A DNA stretch of 64,000 bases. Origin: Fasciolopsis buskii (Eukaryota; Platyhelminthes; Trematoda; Plagiorchiida; Fasciolidae). A program made the translations under genes and the position numbers. Numbering within the stretch: the stretch's first letter is position 1; the number at the start of each line of letters is the position of its first letter. The notes under the pieces were generated by a model. It was not told where the DNA came from. It was given only the letters and a program-made list of their open reading frames with translations, and searched no databases. Location of the stretch: contig LUCM01002364.1 in assembly GCA_008360955.1 (NCBI GenBank), positions 9,268 to 73,267 on the forward strand, in the 5' to 3' direction. Below are positions 1 through 11,275 of the stretch, one piece after another.

Positions 1-66
1 CCGAACTTGATACTGGATGGATAGGAACTAACGACTGTGAACCGTTTCACCTACCTTGGTAGCTAA

Positions 67-620
67 GTGTCCAACGATGGTAGCTCGGGATTGGAGGTAA
101 ATATGCGTTTATCCAAGGTTCGGGCAGCTTACGCTGAACTGAAGTACTTGTGGCGTCGGCTTGATGTTTCACTGAAGTTGAAAAGTTGTGTGTATTGTGG
201 CGCATTGCGCTCAGTTCTGTTGTACGCTTGCGAGACATGGAGGATGCGTATGGGAGATGCTCGTTGGTTTGAGGTTCTCGACTATCGATGTCTACGCAGT
301 ACGGCTAGGATTGGATGGAGTGACCGGGTGAGTAATATAGAGGTTGGGTATCTGGTTTTGGGTGCTATTTCTGGGAATAGCTTGTTACAGCGTATGAAAC
401 TTAGTAGACTGCGCTGGTTGGGTCACATGTTGCGTATGACAAACACTCGTCTACTATATCGTGCCCTAATTTGTGTTCCTTCCAAGGAATAGAAGAAGCC
501 GTGTGTAGGCCAACAGATGACATGGGAACGGAGGATGAGGTAGAATAGTTGTCTCACGCCTTCGTGGTTGGGGTCCGAAAGACTCGTCAACTAGCTGGCT
601 GGTGACACTTAAGGATATGG
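67..620 (+). mobile_element. Non-LTR retrotransposon (LINE) C-terminal fragment, decayed
   Basis: An open stretch of 141 codons (67-492) reads as the end of a LINE polyprotein downstream of the reverse transcriptase core: KVRAAYAELKYLWRR, then LLYACETWRM, then LSRLRWLGHMLRM. This order of a CETW box followed by RWLGHMLRM is typical of RTE/CR1-like flatworm LINEs; I cannot fix the clade. After the stop near 490 the homology carries on in shifted frames (a Gln-rich TWERRM stretch, then a W-x-TLKDMAINR-like stretch near 590-625), so the copy is frameshifted and dead. The 5' part lies outside the window. Confidence 0.8.
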
Positions 621-875
621 CGATAAACCGTGAATAGTGGGAATCGTGTTGTCATTTTCTGTGGAATCAGAATGATTGAAAACACGTGCGTTTGTACAGT
701 AAGAGTGTATTCCATGTGTTGGCTGCAGCAGCATCTTATCTTTTCCCGCCTGTATAGGTCCACTCCCTGTTCCCCTTGGAAATTCACTCTTTCTATAGAA
801 ACATGTAACTCTGGGAAAGGCAGCAGTCAGTGAGACTTGCCTTGCTGTTTAACGCCTAATGATGATGATGATGAT
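545..875 (+). repeat. LINE 3' untranslated tail, copy 1, ending in (ATG)n
   Basis: This non-coding tail follows the LINE fragment and ends in a short ATG microsatellite at about 859-874, a usual way for such LINEs to end. The same tail occurs at 37340-37695, with shared blocks around TTCGTGGTTG, ATCCGAAAG/GTCCGAAAG, the GTGTTGTCATTTTCT region and the terminal CTTGCTGTTTAAC. The two copies are diverged by substitutions and small indels. Confidence 0.75.
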
Positions 876-880
876 TTTAA

Positions 881-3801
881 CTGTCGGGTGAACTCCTACC
901 GTAGATCACTTTTTGTGCTAATAGTTTGTCAAAGGTGCCCCATTGTTGCGAGTAGTCAGAAGTTGTAGTGCTATTGAAAAATGTTAGCTCCTTGGAGATC
1001 AGTCCGGATTAAGGATTTTTATCTACTCAAGGCAAAAATCGATAAACTCGCCTTTGGATACGGCAGGCTTGTAAACTGCACAAGCTGAAAAAGTAAAAAT
1101 AATCGTCGACAACGAAGAACAACAGTTCCCGTTGGTTGCCAGAAAAATTCTTTGTGAATGATTGTTATCCTACATAGTTCCAGTGGGAATAGCTCATGAT
1201 TGCGATGCAAACGAGGCCTGAGTTATGTGCACTCAGAAATAGTATTTCTGTCAATGTTAATTTTGTGGGAAGAATTTTGAACCCACACAAGTTGACACAG
1301 AGAACGAAGTCTTCCAGTTGGTAGCGATAAGAAATCCGTATAAAGAAAATACTGATACGTTATATATTTGATATCAGGAAAATTCGGCAATGGATTTCCT
1401 CATTGTTGGTATCTTTGATTCACTCCTTTACCTGCGTTTCGTTTTCGTCTAAATTGTCTGTTTGATATGGTACTTACCTATTAATGTAGTTGAAGGTGGC
1501 CTACACTGGTCAGGGTTACATGCTACCTGTCCTGATCTTACTTCGAAAGCTGCCACAGAATTGGTAGTTATGAGTGAGTCAGACGTCGTCAGACTCCCGG
1601 AGGAGTGGTCACGGACAGACAGCGATGACTTTGAGGACTTGACGGGCTCTCGTCTGGTCAGTGTTCTCTGCAGTATACCACAAGACTCCGCTGGTGGGAC
1701 TGGGACGTAGGAAGTGTGACCCAAAGTTAACCATGTTCTTATCTCTTTTCCTCATTTCTGAGGAAAGTATTCTAACAAAGGTCTAAAAAACCACACTATT
1801 TGGTTTTCGGCTTTTCTAGAGGCTGTGGGGGTGACGAATTTCTGGTGAAAATTGATCAGCACGGGTGCGGGTTGAGATAGCGGTCACTGACTGCCAACGG
1901 TTAGTGAACGTCCATTCTCATACTGTTCCCTCCTGAGCAAAGACCCGAAGTGGGGATCCCGAGAACAATTGGCTACTCTAATTTGAGAAGCCGGCTAGTG
2001 CAGTGCACATTGATAGTAGGACGATCGATGGCACTAAAGCGAATTATGGGAGAGATGACACGTTTAGTGAACTCTATATAGCGTCTCCTATTTCTTCCTC
2101 ATCGGTGTCATGGCTTCCATGATACGCAGTTTGTGTTTAGACCTGTGTTAAGTGATAATATAAGGAATGCTTAGTGCAGAAGTTTGCTACGTTATTAGTG
2201 AATGCAGCTAGGAAACTTGGATTTGGGTTCCGAACCATAACTATCCTAATAATAAGTGATTGGTAATGATTAGTAAATCGGCATTGAAATAGTTTATGGA
2301 TGAGAAAAATACTATTTCTCCACTGCCGACGCAGGTGCGGAGTTTCTCTTGAACTGTGGAAAAAATAGTTGAAGAGTTGCTCGCCAGTCACTCTTTTCAC
2401 TGATGACGGCGCTGTAGTATCAATGCCAAATGTGCGCACTGTCAGAGGGACTCCAGTGAGATCGTATCTTGTTGATCTAACTGCTCACCTGCCGTCGGTA
2501 CGTAATTTCGAGTGATAAAGTTATGAATTAGATTTATAAGCTTATTACGTGAGATTTCGGATGTGTTATGAGAGTAGTGATCGTGCTCACTCTGCGTCCT
2601 CGTGATCGCGAATTAGTTGACGAAAAAGGGTGCCTGCACATTCGTGACCTAATGTGGTAACTATGTCGAACATAGCGTGGCCATAAATGCTCAAATTCCG
2701 AAGCCGAGTACCACATTGTTTTAGTTGAGTTTGGCATGATATTTTTATACTACTATCCGTTCGTTTTCTTCAGTTGTCCCCCAAACACTTAGAACTTAGA
2801 AAACCTTAGACCGTCACCTGAAGTCCAGGTGGTGTATCTGCAATGTGATATCAGGAGGTTGTATAACCGTTTTCTATTTGCCCTTGTTTTTTTTCGTTGA
2901 ATTATGTAGCGTTGAAATTATGCACGGTAAATTTTGCTATAAGATTTGATTGGAAAACATTTATTGGAGCTTTATCAGTTGATTCCGTGTTCTCACTTGG
3001 TTAGCTTATGGCGTTCACTGTAGAGTACTGAAGCTCACGTCCTTCTGGTAGCATTAGATGCTTTGAAGTTCGGAATATGGTAAGCCTTCAAACGCGAACT
3101 TTTAAAATGTGTAATTTTAGATAATAACTTGACGGAGATACGCTGGACAAATATTGCTGCTGTTAGGGTCATTGTACAAAGACTTATCTTCCATTTTGTA
3201 CCTTTATTTACATTTTTCCTCGTTTTCTATGTCTCCTCAGCGTAATTTCTTATTGAACTCTTTCATAGAACTTTCCCAGTCCTCGATCCTCTGAGTTTAA
3301 TATTTCAACGGCCATTCAAATTTTTATTTTCCGCAGGAACTCGCTTTCGGAAAGTGAAAGTTTTCCCTTATATGACCTTGCGTCTTCGGATTGTAATAAT
3401 AGCAATGGTTCTAATCTATCTCTTCAGTTATCATACAACAGATGTACAATTTTGACTGTGTTGCGCATTCTGGAACCCATTTAAGTCAGTCACATCACTA
3501 GGAGATCAAATGAGATTAGCGTCTCTGTTGAGTCTAAATAATCACTTAAGCATACCTTTTAAACGGCAGCCACAGAAATTCCGAAACTTAACTTCAAACA
3601 TGCGACCGTTGTTCTACACATTTGTTGTCAGCTTACATGCAAGTCTTCACCGAGGTCGAAGTTGAAAGTAAAAATAAACCGGGCTGCATGTAATGTCCTT
3701 CTTGCTTCTCCTCTCTAATTTAAATTTTCGGGAGTTGTTTTTGCCGGTTGGAAACACTGAATGATGGGGTGTTAAGCTCATTTCTCGTTCACTCATTTCA
3801 G
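881..3801. other. No gene identified; should contain 5' exons of the acidic gene if those are close
   Basis: No recognisable coding family or RNA gene was seen. The stretch at 1462-1710 is open on both strands (82 codons +, 91 codons -) but has no known motif. The exon starting at 3802 needs an upstream exon ending with two bases of a split codon, so at least one earlier exon exists here or before the window. I could not pick it out. Confidence 0.4.
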
Positions 3802-4153
3802 CAAAATTCATCTCGAAGATCCCCGCTTTCCAAGTCAAGCTGGAATGGAGGAATGCTCCATGATCATTAATGATACCCTGATGTCACCGTCCAGTTCTCC
3901 TCTAATGGACAGTATACGCGAACATCACACCTCGAAATCGTCTGATGAGGAAATTACGGAAGATGAGAATGGAGATGAAAACGAGGAGGACGAAGAAGAG
4001 GCCGATGATGAAGACCGAGAAATAACAGACGATAGCAACGATGTGAATCGCATAGAACGCATCCCTATATTGAATGAGGAGAATGCCTCAGATGCCCCGT
4101 CACCAGTAAAACGCCCCCGTGCGTGCGCTTCTTGGTATCCAAATGCCGGAACG
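3802..4153 (+). CDS. Acidic gene, visible exon A
   Basis: Acceptor actcatttcag precedes 3802 and donor acg|gtaaga follows 4153. The first base completes a split codon; the next codons read KIHLEDPRFPSQAG before the first in-frame Met at 3845. The exon encodes the long Asp/Glu tract and the SPVKRPR basic motif and ends in phase 0. Confidence 0.75.
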
Positions 4154-7100
4154 GTAAGAATTTTCTTTTCATTTTTTTATCACACCCTTCATGAATGGGT
4201 GCGGTTGGTATTAACGGTCATTAAATGGGATCCGGTCTGAAACTGCCGCTTCAGCCTTGTCTGTCAAAACTACTCTTGTATCTTGTTGACCCTCAGCTTG
4301 ATCTCTCTCGTCTCCCGATGCGCGCACGAAATATTTGGACCAGATAGTAGACACAGTTAGTTAAACTACACTACCCGAATTCTTGTTCCACTCAAGCAAC
4401 AGACATCAATTGTGAGTGGCCCGTTGACCGGTCTGCATGAGAATACGCATGCTGAAAGAGCGAAAGTTGTCGATTCTTGAAACTTTTCGAGCTACGGCAT
4501 TGAAAATCACGTGACACCATTTGACAATGAACCGTTGCAATTATCGGGCATTTTATCAACCGAGAGGAAATTGGGTTGGAAATAGAGGAGACATATTGAA
4601 TAAAAAGAGGAACGCCGAGCAGCAGCATACTTATCACTACCCATCCTGATCGATGCAATGCGTGGTGGGATTCTGATTGCCCTTCAAGTCGACCGATGCA
4701 GTATAAAATTCTTCCTGGACGTGCTACCCATTGGAGATAATGGACGGGTACCACTAGGAAGCCTAGCGGCTAAGCAGGAGAACGGTTAAGATTATTAACC
4801 AAAACCTTTGATTATAACAAGAATCTGTCCGCAGGGTAGGGGAGAGTGGCTGAATCGAAGGCCATCTTGGATTAATTATTCTTCCGCCCAATTTTTCCGA
4901 TTGAGTTTTTATCTCACATGAACCTCGAACCCGCAGGATCAGCAGATTGCCTCGTCAGACATGTACCCGTTGATCTAACAGTCGTTATTGAATGTTCGGG
5001 TTGAGATAATCTATCTGATATAACTCGTTGGGTCATGAATGCACGCTAGCTGGCATATTACGTCAAGGTCCACTCATGGCGATCTGAAGTGGGCAACCTC
5101 GACCGGTAATCCTCAGGGATTGTGGCTTGAATCTTCAGTCACGGTATTCCATATTTGGCTTAATTCGGATTCCACCATGTCCGAAGTAATATCCACAGTG
5201 TCATTTTGACACTTATCGGTATTTGGTACCGTTTTGAGAGTCTGTTGGGTTGCTGATAGTGCAGTTCCTAAATGTATTTATCAAGACTTGTTAAAATTGA
5301 CTGCAGCCTTCCTGGTTTTCGATTTAGTTGCTTATTCGCTATCCCAATGAACCGTTGATGGTTTGAATACGTGTGTAGGTCCACTGATGTATTCAAATAT
5401 ATTCATATATATATATGTATATATATTTTACCCACCTGATTTCTGACTTTATGCCCAGCGAAATCTGATGCAGAGGAGGGAGGTAAGAGTACATAATCAG
5501 AGGGAAGGACAGGAGCAAAATAATCAAGCAAACAGACTTTTTGGTTTCTTTGAACTGTTTGTTTTTCTTTTGTCCACTAAAGATGTAATCATTGCACTCT
5601 GGAACGTACACGATTGCGGGTAGCTCCTTCTCGATTTGTGCATAATTCTATTCGTGATGTTTCTGTGTTGTTTCCATAATCAATTAAACAAACATTTTTG
5701 GAGGACATCTAAAGCAAATTGACTGCCGTCACACTAAGGATAGTAATGAGGATGGGTCTTAACGATCCGTATTAGTTAAGCGGTCACTGTCACTTCAGTG
5801 TGAAGTAGGTGGTTTGACCCTTTCCGCCACCGGTCAACCTCCCCACTTGTCTACTTTCAATTGATCAAGTCCCTCTTCCTGAAACAAGTGTACTTTATCG
5901 TCCTCTAATAAGAGGTAAAAAGAAAATGCGGTAATATGATGGCCTTTGCGGTAAGCTGCTTTTTGGCCTCAAGCACCGATTACTGCTTTTCTAACCAAGT
6001 CTAGATTATTGCCCTATATTTTAGTCCGTGGCTGGATTTCATCAGCTTCGCTAACTGTGGGGTGATAATCTGCCTAGACAGTTAATCGTCCCCTTAAAAC
6101 GTGCGGCACTTTGCGCGTATTCGTGCATGCATATGCGTATGTTGGCGCACATCCTTTCCGGATCCCGTTTAATATTTGGGCTAGTTAGAATGTGGCCATG
6201 AAAATTTAATACTTTATAATGTTATTTTTCGGCTTAAGTTGACTCCCATCTTGGAGACGAGGCTGCAGGAAAGAATGAGATTATCAGTTAGGCCTCTGAA
6301 TACGTTTCCTAAAAAAAATAGGATATCATCTCCCGCTCGCAACGCTCCAGACAAATCGTCCATGACTTGCAGAATCCTGAAATATCTTACTGTTTACTTT
6401 CAGGCCAAACAATAGGCGCCTTTAACGGTGGCGACCATACGATATACTAGCTGCGGTCGATTAATTTGTGGCTTAATTCGCTTTTAAATTAGGAAGTTTG
6501 GTTGTTAAATTTTGATAAATATAGGATTGGTCTAATTATGAGAAGTATTTGATTGCGTTGAGATTCGAATCCATGCATTTGTACGACGTGTGTTCTACCA
6601 GCCAAGCTTCAAGGTCATGCTGGGCGGTATTCAGACATTTAATTCTCTCAAATTGCTCAAGTATATGGCACCCATCACAGTGAACTTTTGGCAGTTTAAC
6701 TGCCAAAGTAGGATCTTCTTATGAATCAGCAGGTTAACATTCGTAAATTACCGCGCATCTGATATGATACGTAAAATATCAGCAAACACGGGCAATGTAA
6801 TGCTGTCACCTGAGTGCTTTGTTTAGTCGTTTGGGGTTGACACAGATGCAAAGGTCCCCGGATGCTTTCTCTAATGTTATTGTTTCACTCACCCAGCCTG
6901 TCGATTTATCAACTTCAACCAAAAAGTCGAAGTCAGTGTGAATCTGTCATTCTGTTTTGTTGCCATACGTCTCTGCCTGATTGGTTGGAAGTCTGTGGTA
7001 ATCAGCTGTCGGTTATACAGTCCTGCGTGATCTTGCTACGACAGCTGTCACTTGCACTGTAGGAATAAGGCAACTAACTGGTTTAACCCAATCTGAACAC

Positions 7101-10100
7101 TGGCCCACCACCACTGTGAACCACGTGATTTGATTCATCTTCCACATTCACAATAATGCATCTGCTTGTGATGTAGTCGTTATTTTGGCTACTCCACTTT
7201 TAATATTATTTGGAAACAGTCGAAGATCCGTGCGTTTTACTGTATTGTCGCTGAGTGAGAAATGAGAATATCTTTTCGGGACTGTTTATCTAAACCAGGA
7301 GTGAGAATGACTTTCGGCAATGTTGTATGATGTTCTGACCGTTCTGCGTTCCGTTTTCTCTGTTAGACTTCGAATTCTACTCCAGATGCGACTAGTGGTA
7401 ATGATAACCAAGATGAAGTTCAAGACAGCAATCAACCTGAAGATGATGGTGATGAGAAAATGTCAAGTGAAAGTCCACGTACATTTAGACTGGGTCACGC
7501 ACTAATGGAGGATGGTGACCTTTCAAAAACGGAGAAGTTAGTTCCTGATTCGTTCTCTGAAGATTCCATTCGTGACAAAACTGATCATTGTGAACCTGAA
7601 CGCCGTGGGGAGGCTGCAAGGCAACACACGCTAGAAGCAGAGGGCGAAGTCAAGGTAGTTTTATTCTTCAAATGAACGACTTGTAGCATTATTTAGTTGT
7701 TTCTTTGTTCTTGGCTTGGTTCAGTATGTGAAACCTAACGATGCTCATAGCACGGGACAGAAGCATTCTAAATGGCTCAATATATATGTCCTGGTTTAGT
7801 TAAGTTTTATAGCCAAGTTCTCCTCACGGTGCTCTGTTACTCTCTCGCGCGAAACGCGGTGAAAGACAACAATCCCCTGTCACCTAACCTATTTGGTTCG
7901 GCATTCCAGGATTCGAGATCGTGGTTGTCTTTACCTCTAAGGAGTGCACTGGATCTTTGGTGTTGTCGGATATTTCGCTTATACAATTAGTATGTACCAT
8001 AAAAACGTGGGTCTTCCATTCTCCTGCTTAATAATGAGAGTGGTGTTTCCAGGATTTCCGTTTGTATTTTTGTCCCCTAGTAAATAAAACTGCCGACGTT
8101 AACATTACTTCTGCTGATCAAACCATTCGTTACGCAACTTTTTGATCTAATCGATGTTATTCCGTTCATTTCGACGAGCAGCGCCCTGCATTAGCTTATT
8201 GTATTTGCCTAGTAATAACCAATAGTTGATAGTTTGTTTAAAAAAGTATTGTACCACTGCACACCGGATTCCTCTCGGTCGACATTACCTTGCCCCATAT
8301 TATCTCTTCAGGTCATGAGCATATTTTTCTGTCATCGGTAGTTTGTTTTTACAGCAGTCCGTAATCTATTTATACTGCCCTTTCCGTCCGTTTTTATAGA
8401 GCCCGAGCATCACTGTAGATGGCGTTCCACCCATCCGCCAGATTCTTCGACCCATCGGCCAGCTAGAGGCATTTGTACAAAACATGGCCGCCGATGTCCC
8501 GGGAAGCATTGTACCGGATCTCACACCCCCAACAACTGCTTACGCCAGTTCGAGTGCTTCAGATGCGCTTCCGCAGGGTTCTAGTCCGGTTAGTTCGAGT
8601 TATTGAACATAGCGAAAACATTCCGGTATCCATCACTGATGACAGAGTGGACCGGTGTTAAGTGCTACCTTTCTGTTTTCTCTTGTCTGGTAACTGTCAT
8701 TTGATTCCCGTTAGATTTTGAATTGTTTGTGATTAGGTTTTCATCATTCTCTGTACTTCTCGACCGCATGTCTGATGCTGTCTACACACAGAGCGTCCCA
8801 AAATAAATGTGGACGTTTTGAAAGATCACAACATTAACCATTGTCATGGTTACGCCATGTTCAGTGATTCAAAATAGAGTAAAGGAATGTAGGAATCGAT
8901 CACTTATCGGAATGGGTAAACTGTCTACAGTTGGATTCTAGACCTAGTTGGTAATGATCACCGAGATTGTTCCAATTGTAGGTCTCAGCTCAATATTTGC
9001 AGTTGGTCTTTTGCTTGAAGCACCATGTTTAACATGCCCCCACAACTGGAAGTTCATTGCAATCAAATCCGGTAGGCGCGGTGGCCCTCAGTGTTACCTG
9101 TTCGTCCTACCCATCTGTTAGCAAGTTTTGTAAAGATAAGCGTTTACGCGGGAACTGCAATGAGCGTGTGCTCCATCCATTCTTCATGCTTTTGTATTCC
9201 TTGAGTAGCTGACTGACGCGATAGATTCCTGTAACCATTTTGGTAGTGTACACATTTTCTGGGCCGGTCTAATCCTATGGTGCGCAGATAGGTCATAGAT
9301 GAATATTACTCTCTGGACTGCGGTAGGTTAGGAAATACCGTTTGTGCAACCACAGGCGTTTTGCGCACCGGGCCTAGCTTCAACGCAGTGGCACTATCAT
9401 TTCACGCAACATTGAATTCAACAACCGGTCGTGCAAAAAACTAACTGGATTTGGACAACAGCATACAAGTTATTTTTTATCGTCAACACGTGGATAGACA
9501 GTGTATCTGGGACCTTCATAGACTTCTGTATTGGGAAAACTAGTTATTTCACTTAACGATTTGTATTGCTTATGCTTATCAACCGTTGTTGCCGACCTGC
9601 TTTTGTCGTTACAGCCAGCATCAAATCATAGCTCAGGAGGTAATCCATGTTCTTCACCGATGTCAGCATCTAAACGCCGCGCATCCGGATCTTCGTTTGG
9701 AACACCTGGAGTTTCTCCTAGTCCTTCTTCGGACGATTCTACAGGCAATCTGGCTTCACCTGGGGCGCTACAAAGTCCGGCTAAACGACGGCGGATTACC
9801 AACGCACAGGTTTCTCAAAACACAGTAAGGCTGAGACCATCACAGTGACATGAACCCCTAACTTTAGCTTAGTAGCTTCGGATGTGATACTAAGTTCATA
9901 ATTAACACCTAGATCTTTGGTGTAGTCGACCGATCCGTAGACTCATGCCATCTGTTAGGAAGTTTTGATCATGCTAATAGTTCCCGCTAGAGGTTGAGTG
10001 TTTAGTGCTGACCTAGCAGGGCCATCAGCAGTTCGGATCATGGTTAAGTCACCGGCACATTCGGCTTGAATTTCTAACATGCATTTGACACGCCAACTCG

Positions 10101-11275
10101 TGTTGTCAGAACCAAATAATTCGTATTCATTCCTTATCTTCCGATAAAACTAAAGTCTTTTTCATTCACCATGTCAGTATTAAAGATTAGATAATGAAAC
10201 TAAACTAGCGTCCCTGGTGAGTTAGAGTAAGTTCATTTTCTTCGAGATAGAAAGATGAATGGAGGATCTTGACTTATTTTGTCTCACTAATGTGGTTGCT
10301 ACTTACCAGGGCTAGTTTTTCAACTAAAGTGTCCGATTAGCTCCTTATTAGCGGTGCAAAATGTTTCTTGTGATGTTTCTATGGGATTGTAGTTGTTTCG
10401 TCGGTCATTTCCAAAGGTTTTACTGTCACCTAAAAGTCACCAGCCCGCCAATTACAATTTGGTGGTAACAAAGTTTTTTCCTGACCCTGTCTATCAAGAA
10501 AATCCGGAATTAACGTAATCCCTATGGAATTATTACTGTTATCCAATTTAGTGTCGTGTCGTTCCGAACTTGATATGATTTTCATTGTCTATCTCTTCGC
10601 TTTTACTGGAAAGTCATTAAAACAATATATGAATACTCTGAAAACCTTCAACGTCGTTCGCTGACAGTGCTGCGTTATGATCGTTGCATTGATAAACCGG
10701 TTGAGGTTCTGATGTTTGACTAAATCCATTGTCTGCAAAGTAAGTGACTCAGTTCCCCTGGTATTTGTGGTTCAGTCATTCTCTTAAAAAGCTTTCCGTC
10801 CTCTACTTTTTGTGCATCTACACTCTTTCTAATCATCGATCAGATACCGGGAGCAGAGAATTCTGGATCGCTTCAGAACTCCTTGAATAATTCTCCGCCA
10901 ATAATTGTATGCGGTCCCCTCTCCAGTGGAAATCGGGATCGTGATTCCGGTGAGTGTCTGCCGCATAATGTCTCTGAGTCGGTGGACGATACCACTCCCG
11001 GGGTTGTAGGTCTTCCATCTGTCGATTCCACCCGTTCGACGATCATCTCAGGATCACGCGACAGAACCTCAACAGAGTCTGATGGCTGCTTCAATTCCAA
11101 CGGGATGACTATGGTTAGGATTGACATGGAGACTGGAGAGGAGGAGGAAGACAGAGAAGTGGAACCAGACCGTACGGAAGAAGATTCAGACAGTCACATC
11201 TCTGACAGCCCGGCCACGGCCCTCAAACAGGAAATGGCTGGCAGCAATCAGCAAACTGATGAAGATTCGAGTTGA
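3802..11275 (+). CDS. Acidic, Ser-rich probable nuclear protein, 5'-incomplete, five exons
   Basis: I do not recognise the family. Five exons join in frame: 3802-4153, 7367-7654, 8400-8588, 9615-9824 and 10844-11275, giving ~489 residues and a TGA stop. Each intron is GT..AG and all four are phase 0, which strongly supports one transcript. The first visible exon carries a Glu/Asp-rich run (3955-4030) followed by SPVKRPR. Exon 3 has the least biased segment (PIRQILRPIGQLEAFVQNM). Exon 4 is Ser/Pro-rich with SKRRA and SPAKRRR, which look like nuclear localisation signals. Exon 5 is again Ser/Asp/Glu-rich with a GEEEEDREVE block. Low complexity, basic patches and acid tracts suggest a disordered regulatory tail of a nuclear protein; that is inference. 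Exon 1 here begins in split-codon phase, so N-terminal exons are missing. Confidence 0.75.
4230..5046. repeat. Interspersed ~0.8 kb repeat, copy 1 (intronic)
   Basis: This block is in direct orientation with 24066-24928. The first half is recognisable but diverged; the last ~150 bases (from about 4865, CTTGGATTAATTATTC...) are practically identical. Both copies end at the same place, after GGTCATGA(A/G)TGCACGC. The minus strand near 4920-4985 has a tRNA-like layout, with a GGGTTCGAGG box-B-like motif, suggesting a tRNA-derived SINE portion. Element class otherwise unknown. Confidence 0.75.
5396..5428. repeat. (TA)n microsatellite
   Basis: An imperfect alternating AT/TA run broken by single G and C bases. 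Confidence 0.85.
5780..5845 (+). repeat. tRNA-like (SINE-like) remnant
   Basis: TTAGTTAAGCGGTCAC resembles a box A and GGTTTGACCC, about 45 bases downstream, resembles a box B. Stems are poor, so this is more likely a decayed tRNA-derived SINE than a tRNA gene. Confidence 0.35.
6555..6620 (-). repeat. tRNA-like (SINE-like) remnant
   Basis: On the minus strand TTGGCTGGTAGAACAC (box A-like) precedes GGATTCGAATCTC (box B-like) at tRNA spacing. The flanks do not pair as a clean acceptor stem, so a functional tRNA is unlikely. Confidence 0.4.
7367..7654 (+). CDS. Acidic gene, exon B
   Basis: Acceptor ttttctctgttag precedes 7367; donor aag|gtagtt follows 7654. Ninety-six codons, phase 0 to phase 0, rich in Asp/Glu/Gln and Ser (for example QPEDDGDEKMSSESP). 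The reading frame continues directly from exon A. Confidence 0.75.
7655..8399. other. Intron between exons B and C
   Basis: Contains an open stretch at 7772-7990 without recognisable motif; nothing else was seen. Confidence 0.5.
8400..8588 (+). CDS. Acidic gene, exon C
   Basis: Acceptor gtttttatag precedes 8400; donor ccg|gttagt follows 8588. Sixty-three codons, phase 0 both sides. This is the least compositionally biased part of the protein (SITVDGVPPIRQILRPIGQ, then LEAFVQNMAADVPGS) and the best query for finding the family. Confidence 0.75.
8589..9614. other. Intron between exons C and D
   Basis: No coding or repeat feature was recognised. Confidence 0.5.
9615..9824 (+). CDS. Acidic gene, exon D
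   Basis: Acceptor gtcgttacag precedes 9615; donor aca|gtaagg follows 9824. Seventy codons, phase 0 both sides, Ser/Pro-rich (SGSSFGTPGVSPSPSSDD) and flanked by SKRRA and SPAKRRR basic motifs. Confidence 0.75.
9825..10843. other. Intron between exons D and E
   Basis: No coding or repeat feature was recognised. Confidence 0.5.
10844..11275 (+). CDS. Acidic gene, terminal exon E
   Basis: Acceptor gatcgatcag precedes 10844 and the frame continues in phase 0 (IPGAENSGSLQNSLNNSPP) for 143 residues to TGA at 11273-11275. Rich in Ser, Asp and Glu, with the tail ending QTDEDSS. The TTG at 10883 is an internal Leu codon, not a start. No AATAAA lies close downstream; the first one noticed is near 12209. 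Confidence 0.75.
   Translation: MPGAENSGSLQNSLNNSPPIIVCGPLSSGNRDRDSGECLPHNVSESVDDTTPGVVGLPSVDSTRSTIISGSRDRTSTESDGCFNSNGMTMVRIDMETGEEEEDREVEPDRTEEDSDSHISDSPATALKQEMAGSNQQTDEDSS

Larger units (their letters stand above)
5047..7366. other. Intron remainder with (TA)n and tRNA-like remnants
   Basis: This is the rest of the first visible intron of the acidic gene. It holds a (TA)n tract near 5396-5428 and two tRNA-like segments (5780-5845 and 6555-6620), listed separately. No coding segment with splice signals was recognised. Confidence 0.5.

Noticed and set aside
1449..1724. Overlapping plus and minus frames of 82 and 91 codons
   Set aside because: No motif on either strand and no paired splice sites; could not be linked to the acidic gene by phase.
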